DNA from: JANLTP01 sp031363055
Lineage (GTDB): Bacteria; Pseudomonadota; Gammaproteobacteria; Burkholderiales; Burkholderiaceae_E
DNA length: 20,130 bases
Assembly: GCA_031363055.1 (NCBI GenBank)
Contig: JANLTP010000262.1
Span: 1-20,130, forward strand
Reading direction: 5' to 3'
Shown one piece after another: positions 1 to 6,739 of the stretch (position 1 is the stretch's first letter; every line of letters starts with the position of its first letter). The notes beneath the pieces are model-generated. The model searched no databases and was not told where the DNA came from. It worked only from the letters and a program-made list of their open reading frames with translations. The position numbers were made by a program, and so were the translations under genes.

Positions 1-432
1 CTGATCTCCGGCGATCAGGTCCTGCCGAAAATATCGTCGAACGTGTCGGTGCACCCGACCGAACCGGACGCCAACCCGATGCGCGACTGGCTCGAGTCGC
101 TGGCCAAAATCAAGCGCATGGTTCCGGATGATGTGCTGGTCCTGCCCTCGCACAATGATTGTTTTCGCGGATTACATGCGCGCATTGACTATCTGATCAA
201 CTCGCAGGAACGCATTCTGAATCGGCTGCGCCAGTCCTTGCGCGAACCGAAACGCGCGATCGATGTGTTCGGTGCCTTGTTCGCACGCAGCATCAGCGCC
301 GAAGACTCGGGCCTCTTGAACATGGCCACCGGTGAAAGCGTCGCCTGCATCAACTTTTTGATGCACACCGGCGAGGTCAGCCGCGAACTCGATGCGGCCG
401 GCGTCGCCTGGTATCGGAGCGCGGCCGAATAA
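1..432 (+). CDS. Metallo-beta-lactamase-fold hydrolase, C-terminal part (5' end outside window)
   Basis: The reading frame is open from base 1 and ends at the TAA at 430-432, giving the last 143 residues of a longer protein. The fragment begins LISGDQVLPKISSNVSV, the late metal-binding block of metallo-beta-lactamase-fold hydrolases; the Asp (residue 5 here) is the usual bridging metal ligand. A second block, VLPSHNDCFRGLHARID, carries the last metal-binding His (residue 51) and the RGLHARI helix start common in this family. The rest is a helical C-terminal extension as in larger MBL-fold hydrolases of the lactonase/thioesterase type. The N-terminal HxHxDH motif lies upstream of the window, so the substrate cannot be judged. 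It converges on the nitroreductase-like gene. Family assignment is firm; exact function is unknown. Confidence 0.85.
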   Translation: MISGDQVLPKISSNVSVHPTEPDANPMRDWLESLAKIKRMVPDDVLVLPSHNDCFRGLHARIDYLINSQERILNRLRQSLREPKRAIDVFGALFARSISAEDSGLLNMATGESVACINFLMHTGEVSRELDAAGVAWYRSAAE

Positions 433-434
433 AA

Positions 435-459
435 GCGCTCGGCGTTTCCTTTGGAGCGC
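435..459 (-). terminator. Probable terminator of the nitroreductase-like gene
   Basis: GCGCTC at 435-440 pairs perfectly with GAGCGC at 454-459 across a 13-base loop. Read on the minus strand, the hairpin is followed by TTTTATT, so it looks like an intrinsic terminator for the minus-strand gene ending at 482. On the plus strand the tail is not T-rich, so it would serve the upstream hydrolase gene poorly. It lies in the 49-base gap between the two convergent genes. Confidence 0.5.
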
Positions 460-481
460 CTAGTCGGTTCCTTGCAAGGCG

Positions 482-1687
482 TCAAGTGCGCACAAAGGCG
501 GCAATCGGCCTGCGTGGCGTCGATGAAGCCGGCGCGCCCGTGAAGCCCAGGCGGCAAAACATCTGAACGGTCGGGTCGGCCGAGCTTGCCGGCGCCGACC
601 TTCCCAGCAACAATCGATGGGCCTGCTCGTAAAACGGCCCCATCTCGGCGAACTCTTGCAGTGCTTGGCTCATCGGATGCACCCCCAGACCCAGTTCGGT
701 CGCCCTTAGTTGCAGACGCACATAGGCACGACCCACCTCGATCTGTTCGCTGCGCGAGTTACCGGCACTGCTCATCCAGAGAAAACCCATCGCGCTCCGA
801 CTGTGTCCCTCGAATCGCGCCAGCGCCATCTTGAACTCCGAGGAGCCAACGGCGGGTGCGGCGCTGCGATCGAACATGCCGAGCGCGTTGAACAGGCGCA
901 CCGGCAGACTGTTGATCGAAATGCCGTCTCGATGCTCGAGAATTTCCCGCGGCCCGACGCGAATCAGTTTGATGCTCTCCATCATCGTCCGGGGCGTCGT
1001 CAACTCGACCCTGGCCGACTCGACACACAAAGTACGCAAGGCGGCGAGCCGGTCTGCCGCGACTGTACCTTGCGTCTGAATCGGCTGGTGTCCATGACTT
1101 GCGTCTGAATGACTGGCGACTGAATGACTGGCGATCAGCGACTGCAGCATCGCAGGTGGGACTGGTCGGCTTGCATCAAAATCAGTCTTGGGGGTGCGCC
1201 GTTGCAGAATGTGCGCAAACAGGGGATCCTGGCTCGCACCGGCCTTGATCACCAGACGCGCGATCGGCAACTCACCGACCAACTGTTCGCCGAATGGGCC
1301 ACGCGGCCAGAGCTGCACCTGCGCGCTCAGACCTTGTTCGGCCAGCGCAATACTGAGCAACTCGATAAACGCGCCGTGGCCAATCAGGATCTGTCGGCCG
1401 AACGGGTCGGTCTGCGGCAAGATGCGCTGCGGATCGGTGTAGACCCAGATTTCATTCGGCGTTTGCAGATCGATGAGCCAAGGCTGCAAATTGTGCGGAT
1501 TGGGTGCCGTGATGGCATACGCAAGCGCCACTCGCCGGGGATCGGTCTCGCCAACCGGCCCCCTCCAGACCTTGACGGCTTCAGCCGGGAAATCCGACTC
1601 GCCCGGGCTCGCGCAGCCCGCAGCACCGACCGTGGCTGCGGCCACCATACCGCCACCCGATAACCGAATAAAGTTGCGTCGATCCAT
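482..1687 (-). CDS. Tat-exported nitroreductase-like (Acg family) FMN protein
   Basis: This 401-residue protein resembles the Acg-like branch of the nitroreductase superfamily. Blocks such as AITAPNPHNLQPWLID near the N-terminus and the C-terminal LGLGVHPMSQALQEF match the FMN-site regions of such proteins. The chosen ATG at 1687 has GGAG about 7 bases upstream and begins MDRRNFIRLSGGG, a twin-arginine signal with the RRNF core. It is followed by an Ala/Val-rich stretch and a lipobox-like AAGC, with Cys at residue 25, so Tat export and lipid anchoring are likely. The frame stays open 23 codons further upstream, but that would bury the signal. A short SHSxA repeat lies near residues 185-199. 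The gene is divergent from a LysR gene, which probably regulates it. The physiological electron acceptor is unknown. Confidence 0.85.
   Translation of the reverse strand: MDRRNFIRLSGGGMVAAATVGAAGCASPGESDFPAEAVKVWRGPVGETDPRRVALAYAITAPNPHNLQPWLIDLQTPNEIWVYTDPQRILPQTDPFGRQILIGHGAFIELLSIALAEQGLSAQVQLWPRGPFGEQLVGELPIARLVIKAGASQDPLFAHILQRRTPKTDFDASRPVPPAMLQSLIASHSVASHSDASHGHQPIQTQGTVAADRLAALRTLCVESARVELTTPRTMMESIKLIRVGPREILEHRDGISINSLPVRLFNALGMFDRSAAPAVGSSEFKMALARFEGHSRSAMGFLWMSSAGNSRSEQIEVGRAYVRLQLRATELGLGVHPMSQALQEFAEMGPFYEQAHRLLLGRSAPASSADPTVQMFCRLGFTGAPASSTPRRPIAAFVRT
1106..1135. repeat. Tandem 15-bp repeat inside the nitroreductase-like gene
   Basis: Two adjacent 15-bp units, 1106-1120 and 1121-1135, are identical at 14 of 15 positions (TGAATGACTGGCGAC and the same ending in T). 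The unit is a multiple of three, so on the minus strand it adds an in-frame SHSxA pentapeptide repeat. A third, more degenerate unit can be traced at 1094-1105. It lies in a probable surface loop between FMN-binding blocks. Replication slippage is the likely origin. Confidence 0.75.
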
Positions 1688-1729
1688 GTTTTGCTCCGTT
1701 CCCAACAAGCGCACCAGCACGATGGGGCG

Positions 1730-1759
1730 ATTGTGGCGGCCCGCTGATTCATCCACAAT
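1730..1759. promoter_or_regulatory. Inverted repeat in the divergent promoter region, possible LysR operator
   Basis: ATTGTGG (1730-1736) and CCACAAT (1753-1759) form a perfect 7-bp inverted repeat with a 16-bp spacer. It sits in the 102-bp gap between the divergent nitroreductase-like and LysR genes, about 30 bp before the LysR start. LysR-type regulators commonly bind imperfect dyads between themselves and a divergent target, usually with a T-N11-A core. Here the spacing is longer, so operator function is inferred from place and symmetry only. Confidence 0.4.
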
Positions 1760-1789
1760 TGCTGAAAGACGAATCTGGCGTATTCATAA

Positions 1790-2734
1790 ATGCATGCAAC
1801 TCCCAAGAGCACAGACGGGCGACTGACACAATTCGACTGGACCTTGATTCGCTCATTTCTCGGCGTACTTGACGAGGGCAGCCTGCAAGGTGCCGGACGA
1901 AAACTCGGCTTGAGTCAGCCGACGGTCAGTCGTCACATGGCCGATCTTGAATCACAGCTGGGGCTGGCACTGTTCGAGCGCACCGGCCGCGGTCTGGTCG
2001 CGACCGAGGTCGGCCTGAACCTTGCAAAATCGGCCCGGGTCATGGAAGAGGGCGCGCACCGCTTGGCACAGGTCGTCTCGGGCGCGCAGGATAACGGGTC
2101 CGGCACGGTGCGCATCACCGCGAGCCAACCGGTCGCCTGCATCTTGCTGCCACCGCTTCTCAAACGCCTGCGCCAGGAGCTGCCGGGCATTCAAATTGAA
2201 CTGGTCTCGAGTGACGCAGTCAATAATCTGTTGCGCCGCGAGGCCGACATCGCGGTGCGGATGGTGCAACCCGATCAGGTCAGTATCATCAGCCGGCGGA
2301 TTGGCAAGATCAATATCGGCGCCTACGCGCATAGCGATTACTTGCGACGCAGGCCGGCACCGCGCACGCTGGGCGAGTTGCTGAAGCATGAGCTGATCGG
2401 CAATGACCGCAGTGAGCTGATGATTCAGGGCTTCGGCAAGTTCGGCGTGCACATGAGCCGCGAGGATTTTGCGTTTCGATGCGATGATCTGATTGCGAGT
2501 TGGCAAGCGGTCCGGGCGGGACTGGGCATCGGTTTCATCGCGAGTTATCTGGCCCGCAGCGACGCCAACCTGGTGGCGGTGCTGCCGCAACTGGCGATCC
2601 CGCCGATTCCCGTTTGGCTCGCCGTGCATCGGGAGATCCGCAGCAACAAAAAGATTCGTGCGGTCTATTCGTTTCTGGCTGAACATTTACCGCCGGCGTT
2701 CGAGCCGGGTCAGGAGCGGACCGGCGCCGCGTGA
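1790..2734 (+). CDS. LysR-family transcriptional regulator
   Basis: This 314-residue protein has the standard LysR layout. An N-terminal winged helix-turn-helix at about residues 14-72 includes FLGVLDEGSLQGAGRKLGLSQPTVSRHMADLESQLGLALFERT. A linker helix follows, and then a periplasmic-binding-protein-like effector domain from about residue 95 (GTVRITASQPVACILLPPLLKRL) to the end. Length is normal for the family. The ATG at 1790 is the first possible start and lacks a strong ribosome site; no other in-frame ATG precedes the recognition helix. It is divergent from the Tat nitroreductase-like gene and likely controls it, with autoregulation through the shared 102-bp region. The HTH sequence and DNA-binding fold are clear; the inducer is unknown. 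Confidence 0.92.
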   Translation: MHATPKSTDGRLTQFDWTLIRSFLGVLDEGSLQGAGRKLGLSQPTVSRHMADLESQLGLALFERTGRGLVATEVGLNLAKSARVMEEGAHRLAQVVSGAQDNGSGTVRITASQPVACILLPPLLKRLRQELPGIQIELVSSDAVNNLLRREADIAVRMVQPDQVSIISRRIGKINIGAYAHSDYLRRRPAPRTLGELLKHELIGNDRSELMIQGFGKFGVHMSREDFAFRCDDLIASWQAVRAGLGIGFIASYLARSDANLVAVLPQLAIPPIPVWLAVHREIRSNKKIRAVYSFLAEHLPPAFEPGQERTGAA

Positions 2735-2749
2735 ATGATTCAAATCTAC

Positions 2750-2795
2750 TGCGACTATTGATCCTGGCGACGTGCGACTACTGACCCTGTCGGCG
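2750..2795. repeat. Imperfect tandem 23-bp repeat after the LysR gene
   Basis: Units 2750-2772 and 2773-2795 lie directly head to tail and match at 19 of 23 positions; both begin TGCGACTA. They lie just past the LysR stop codon and overlap the end of a doubtful minus-strand ORF. There is no protein-coding explanation on the plus strand and no hairpin of note. Confidence 0.6.
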
Positions 2796-3044
2796 TGAGC
2801 GAGTTGCCTTTCTGTGTTGATGATCGTCGATCGGTCCGGTTATTTCGCCGGCCGCAATAGCATCGAGTAACCATTTTCTGATGACGTCAACACCCGGCAA
2901 CTCCCTGGGCGGCACCCCGAACTGATTGCGTTGTCCACGAACACCGACCCGGACTTCATTGGCTGTCTCGAGCAGTCCCAGGCTGGGCTGATCCCGCCAG
3001 ATTCGGGTCGCTTCTTCCAGACAGGCTTTGCGAACCGGATTCAC
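2778..3044 (-). CDS. Doubtful small ORF (88 aa), no recognised family
   Basis: The 355-bp gap between the LysR gene and the cardiolipin synthase gene has one minus-strand frame with a protein-like composition. It starts at a GTG (3044), has no visible ribosome site, and has an in-frame stop 18 bases upstream. The product would begin MNPVRKACLEEATRIWRD and contain mixed helix-forming segments such as VDVIRKWLLDAIAAGEI, then a basic tail. No known domain is recognised, and third-position GC looks lower than in the surrounding genes. It may be a degraded or chance frame. If it is not a gene, the gap holds only the tandem repeat at 2750-2795 and presumably the promoter of the next gene. Confidence 0.25.
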   Translation of the reverse strand: MNPVRKACLEEATRIWRDQPSLGLLETANEVRVGVRGQRNQFGVPPRELPGVDVIRKWLLDAIAAGEITGPIDDHQHRKATRSRRQGQ

Positions 3045-3089
3045 AGGGTGGTGAACCAGTTAAACTTGCGCCGACTTCCGGGATCGCAC

Positions 3090-4622
3090 ATGTCCGTTTT
3101 TTCTTCAGCATTTACAAGCATTCGCGATTTTCTCACGATCCTGGAACAGTACCGGCACATGGTCCCCGGCGAGCTCTGGTTCGCGCTGTATCTGAGCTGG
3201 ATATTGGGCGCGGTGTTATTCATCCTCATGCAGCGGCGCACGCCATCCGCGACGCTGGCCTGGACCATCGCGTTCATGAGTCTGCCTTTCATTGGCGCCG
3301 CCGTTTATTTCTTCTTCGGCCCGCGCAAATTGAATCGGCGCCGGATGCGCCGCGCCCTGGCGCGCGATGTTGCCGCGCGTCTGACACCGAATGCGCGCGT
3401 CGAAATGCCGGAACGCCTGGTCGATCGGCAATGGCTGAGTGCGCTGGCTCGGGTCGGTAGCAGCCAGGGCGATGCTCCGCCGCGCGCCTCGGGTGGCGTT
3501 CGCTTGTTTGACGGTGGCGACGCCACTTACGCCGCGATCGAGGCGGCGATGCAGGCCGCACGAGGTCAGATTCATATCGAGTACTACATTTTTGAGCCCG
3601 ATGACATTGGCACGCGCTGGCGCGATCTTTTGAGCGAGCGGGCGCGCGCCGGCGTCTCGGTTCGCTTGCTGGTCGATGCCATGGGTTCGAAAAACTGCAG
3701 CCCGGCGTTCTGGCAACCGCTGCGAGACGCCGGCGCGCAGGTGCGGCAATTCAACCCGGTACGCCTGTTGAAATTGCGGCCCGGCATGCTGAACTTTCGT
3801 ACACACCGCAAGATCGTAGTGATCGACGGGCAGCAGGCATTTACTGGCGGCATCAATGTCAGCGCTGGCAATTCCGGCATGTCCTCGGGTGGCACGGCCT
3901 GGCGTGACACCCATATGGAAGTGCTCGGCGCGCCAGCGCTGGATTTGCAACTCGTGTTCCTTGAAGACTGGCTGTATGCCGGCATGGGACAGGAAAAATC
4001 CAGCAAGCGTGATCAGCAACTGATCGAGACACCCGCCGACATCGAGCGCTGGTTTCCCGAGCCTGTAGCCGGCGACGGGCCGTGGGTGCAAATCATCGAT
4101 TCAGGGCCCGACGAGGCAATTGCCGATATCCACCGGTTCTTCTTCACCGCTATTACCCAGGCGCGACGCCGACTGTGGATCACCACACCCTACTTTGTGC
4201 CCGACGAGCCGATCCTGACGGCCTTGATGACGGCCCGCGCGCGCGGCGTTGATCTGCGCATCATCGTGCCGCGCCAAGGTGACTCCAAGCTGGTCACGGC
4301 GGCGGCCTCAACCTTTGCCGATGAGGTGATCGAGGAGGGCGTCGAAGTCTACGAGTTTCAGCCACGCATGATTCATTCGAAGACCATGATCATCGATGAT
4401 GAGCTGGCGATCATCGGCACCGCCAATATCGATAACCGCAGTTTCCGGCTGAACTTCGAAGTAGTCGCTGCGGTGTACGATCGCGGCATAGCTGCCGAGC
4501 TGGCACGGCAGTTCGAGCGTGATCTGGCGTGCTCGAAACGGGTCAGGCCGGAAGATCGCAGCGGCGGCTTCGTGCCGCGGCTGCTGGCCAACGGGGCGCG
4601 CTTGTTTGCGCCTTTGCTTTAG
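3090..4622 (+). CDS. cls: Cardiolipin synthase (phospholipase D superfamily)
   Basis: This 510-residue membrane enzyme belongs to the bacterial Cls group. That group makes cardiolipin from two phosphatidylglycerols, or from phosphatidylglycerol and another phospholipid, by phosphatidyl transfer. Two hydrophobic helices (about residues 31-47 and 55-76) anchor it in the inner membrane, followed by a basic patch. Both HKD catalytic motifs are intact: HRKIVVID at 239-246 with FTGGIN behind it, and HSKTMIID at 429-436 followed by IIGTANIDNRSF. The length is close to that of E. coli ClsA. The frame is open upstream to a TTG at 2931, but that extension is non-membrane filler. The ATG at 3090 gives the usual N-terminus just before the first helix. 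It appears monocistronic and ends before a strong hairpin at 4671. Confidence 0.93.
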   Translation: MSVFSSAFTSIRDFLTILEQYRHMVPGELWFALYLSWILGAVLFILMQRRTPSATLAWTIAFMSLPFIGAAVYFFFGPRKLNRRRMRRALARDVAARLTPNARVEMPERLVDRQWLSALARVGSSQGDAPPRASGGVRLFDGGDATYAAIEAAMQAARGQIHIEYYIFEPDDIGTRWRDLLSERARAGVSVRLLVDAMGSKNCSPAFWQPLRDAGAQVRQFNPVRLLKLRPGMLNFRTHRKIVVIDGQQAFTGGINVSAGNSGMSSGGTAWRDTHMEVLGAPALDLQLVFLEDWLYAGMGQEKSSKRDQQLIETPADIERWFPEPVAGDGPWVQIIDSGPDEAIADIHRFFFTAITQARRRLWITTPYFVPDEPILTALMTARARGVDLRIIVPRQGDSKLVTAAASTFADEVIEEGVEVYEFQPRMIHSKTMIIDDELAIIGTANIDNRSFRLNFEVVAAVYDRGIAAELARQFERDLACSKRVRPEDRSGGFVPRLLANGARLFAPLL

Positions 4623-4670
4623 GAGTACCCCCAGGGCCGGGCTGCGCCCAACCCGCCCCCCGCGGGGGTT

Positions 4671-4700
4671 CAAGCAAAGTGGCAGAGCCACATTTGCTTG
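4671..4700. terminator. Long stem-loop between convergent genes, probable bidirectional terminator
   Basis: The arm at 4671-4683 (CAAGCAAAGTGGC) pairs with 4687-4700 over all 13 positions, with one bulged A and a three-base AGA loop. A further T-A pair at 4670/4701 extends it. It lies between the cls stop (4622) and the convergent Bug gene stop (4756), the expected place for a shared terminator. A second small palindrome, CCCCGCGGGG, lies just upstream at about 4657-4666. There is no long T-tract, so termination efficiency is uncertain. Confidence 0.5.
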
Positions 4701-4755
4701 AGAGCCTGGGAGCCTGAGGCTCGTGAGACTCCTGAGGCCGAAACCCGACGCCTGT

Positions 4756-5748
4756 TTACTTCTGCAGCAACCCCACCTCCTCCAGAATCTTCCTTTCGTC
4801 TACCCACATCCGCTGCCCCAATTTATAAAAGTCCTCGCCGCTCAAATAAGCATCTTCCAAATCATAATTCGCCAGATGCTGCCGATAGACCGGATCACTT
4901 AGCGCTGACTTGAACGCATCGTGAATGCTCTTCACGACGTTCGCGTCCATGCCCTTGGGTCCGACCAGTCCGATCGGGCTGCGCGCCACATGATCGATAC
5001 CGGCTTCGATCGCGGTCGGGATGTCAGGCAGGCGCTTGAGGCGCTTTTCGGTGAACATCAGCAGCACGCGGCCTTTGCCCTGTTTCTCGATCTGTGCCCA
5101 GCCGCCGTCGATCACTGCGCTGATGTGGCCGCCGACGAACGCCTGCAGTACTTCGGCACCGCCTTTGAACGGCACGTGAATGATCTCGGTGCCGATCTTG
5201 TTGGCCACCTTGAGGGTGCAGGCGTGGCCGGTACTGCCGGCGCCGCTGGTGCCAACGCTGAGCTTGCCGGGGTTGGCCTTGGCGAACGCGGCGAACTCGG
5301 GGTACGTTTTCCACGGCGACGATTCGGGGACTACCAGCGCAAAGGTGTAGCCCGAAAAGTTCATGATGTAGCTTAGATCCTTCAAAGGATCGTAGGGAAC
5401 CTTCTGAATCTGCGGTACTTTGAATAGCGTGGCCGGCGCGATCGCCAACTGATAACCATCGGGATTGGTTGACTGCGCCACCGTACCCGCAGCCAGCGTG
5501 CCGGCCGCGCCAGGGCGGTTCTCAACCAGCACTTGCTGGCCCAGCGTTTTGCTCACCTGCACAACCAGCGCCCGGGCGATGGCGTCCGTGGCGCTGCCGG
5601 GTGGGAATGGACAGAGCAGCGAGACGGGGCGAGTGGGCCAGGCGGATTGTGCCCATACAGAGGAAAAAACAGGGGTGAGTGCGTTGGCGGCCAGGCCAGC
5701 AAGGCTCAGGGTTGCTGCGCGGCGTGCGGCAGATGTGGGTTGATTCAA
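4756..5748 (-). CDS. Bug/TctC-family periplasmic solute-binding protein
   Basis: This 330-residue protein is a tripartite-tricarboxylate-transporter-type receptor of the Bug family, which captures small carboxylates in the periplasm. A signal peptide (RRAATLSLAGLAANALTPVF, then VWAQS) precedes the mature start WPTRPVSLLCPFPPGSATD, the family's typical first strand and ligand loop. VENRPGAAGTLAAGTVAQS and KVPYDPLKDLSYI are further hallmarks. The start is a TTG at 5748 with GGAG eight bases upstream; there is no ATG in the right place, and the frame's upstream extension has no signal-like sequence. No TctA/TctB membrane genes lie nearby, so it is an orphan receptor, as is usual for this family. 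It lies 91 bp behind the isomerase gene on the same strand and may be cotranscribed with it. The ligand is unknown. Confidence 0.9.
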   Translation of the reverse strand: MNQPTSAARRAATLSLAGLAANALTPVFSSVWAQSAWPTRPVSLLCPFPPGSATDAIARALVVQVSKTLGQQVLVENRPGAAGTLAAGTVAQSTNPDGYQLAIAPATLFKVPQIQKVPYDPLKDLSYIMNFSGYTFALVVPESSPWKTYPEFAAFAKANPGKLSVGTSGAGSTGHACTLKVANKIGTEIIHVPFKGGAEVLQAFVGGHISAVIDGGWAQIEKQGKGRVLLMFTEKRLKRLPDIPTAIEAGIDHVARSPIGLVGPKGMDANVVKSIHDAFKSALSDPVYRQHLANYDLEDAYLSGEDFYKLGQRMWVDERKILEEVGLLQK

Positions 5749-5839
5749 GATCGGGGCTCCGGGGCGGTAATTGTTCAAATACAGACGTTCAGGCGACGAC
5801 TGCGCTTGGAGCAGTTTACAAGTCCTTTGCCGCCAAAGC

Positions 5840-6517
5840 TCAAGCCTTCGGTGCCCCGACCTGCCGACTTGGATCGGCTTTCGCGAACGCCTCGAGTTGT
5901 TCGCAGGCAGCCATGATTCGCAAGACCGTCGGGATATTCGCCACCTCGATCTTGAACACGCGCATGACGACGATGATGCTGGCCAGGCAGATATCGGCCA
6001 TGGTGGGCTGATCGCCATGACAGAACCGGCCGGTTTGCGCTTCACTCAAGAGGCGTTGTTCGAGCGCCAGCAAACCGGTGCTGAACCACTGCGTCTGCCA
6101 GGCGCGCCAGGCGGCATCATCGAAGCCGGCGTGGGTCGTCAGATACTTGCGAACTCGAGGCGTGATCATCGGATGAGTATCGGCAACCAGCAGCGACGTC
6201 AGGCCGCGCACGCGCGCACGGCCGTGCGCATCGACCGGCAATAGTGCCGGCGACGCATAGGTTTCCTCGAGGAATTCGAGAATGGCCAGCGACTGGGTCA
6301 GTGGCACCGCTTGGGCACCTGCCTGGTGATCGATGAGCGCGGGAATCGCGGCCATCGGATTGATTTTCAGGTACGCCTCGCTGCGCTGCTCGCCGGCATC
6401 TATGTTCACGAAGTGTTCATCAGCCTGAACACCTTTGATGTTGAGCGCGACACGAACACGATAGGTGGCCGAGGTGCGCCAAAAACCGTAAAGCTCGAAG
6501 CGGGATGAAGCAGTCAC
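5840..6517 (-). CDS. maiA: Maleylacetoacetate isomerase / zeta-class glutathione S-transferase
   Basis: This 225-residue protein has the GST fold: a thioredoxin-like domain (residues 5-85) and a helical domain. It resembles zeta-class maleylacetoacetate isomerases of tyrosine and aromatic acid catabolism, which convert maleylacetoacetate or maleylpyruvate to the fumaryl isomer using glutathione. Seen in the sequence are YGFWRTSATYRVRVALNIKG, INPMAAIPALID, the glutathione-site block LTQSLAILEFLEETY, and GDQPTMADICLA in the C-terminal domain. The family's SSCSxxVRIAL motif is altered: Ser16 remains but the Cys position is Ala17. The start is a GTG at 6517, without a strong ribosome site. It is divergent from a ring-cleaving dioxygenase gene, which fits a role in aromatic catabolism. 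A more general GST function is possible. Confidence 0.82.
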   Translation of the reverse strand: MTASSRFELYGFWRTSATYRVRVALNIKGVQADEHFVNIDAGEQRSEAYLKINPMAAIPALIDHQAGAQAVPLTQSLAILEFLEETYASPALLPVDAHGRARVRGLTSLLVADTHPMITPRVRKYLTTHAGFDDAAWRAWQTQWFSTGLLALEQRLLSEAQTGRFCHGDQPTMADICLASIIVVMRVFKIEVANIPTVLRIMAACEQLEAFAKADPSRQVGAPKA

Positions 6518-6678
6518 AGGCGATCTTTCGTAAAAGGTGGAGTTCGAGCGTCTCGTAAAGGATTGAGCTTATCGTAACCCGTCGGGCGACTCTTGATAGG
6601 ATTATGCCGCCGTTCTCAAGTACCGCTCAGCGCAGTCTCGATAAGTGCCAGCACCTTCGGCGTTGCCCACGCCATCTA

Positions 6679-6705
6679 TTGCATTTCCAGAATAGCCCTT
6701 ATAGT
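6679..6705 (+). promoter_or_regulatory. Candidate promoter of the DODA-type dioxygenase gene
   Basis: TTGCAT at 6679-6684 and TATAGT at 6700-6705 resemble sigma-70 -35 and -10 boxes, but the 15-bp spacer is short (16 bp if the -35 is read one base earlier). The start codon lies 35 bp beyond the -10, with GAAAGA about 8 bases before the ATG at 6740. It sits in the 222-bp divergent region shared with the isomerase gene. Confidence 0.35.
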
Positions 6706-6739
6706 GAATGCGAAGTTACTTTTTATTGAAAGATCCCCC

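Noticed and set aside
2931..3089. TTG-started N-terminal extension of the cardiolipin synthase
   Set aside because: The 53 extra residues are not membrane-like and match nothing in the family; ATG 3090 gives the normal Cls N-terminus.
5749..6045. Long N-terminal extension of the Bug binding protein
   Set aside because: It would bury the signal peptide and overlap the isomerase gene; the TTG at 5748 has a good ribosome site and leads straight into the signal sequence.
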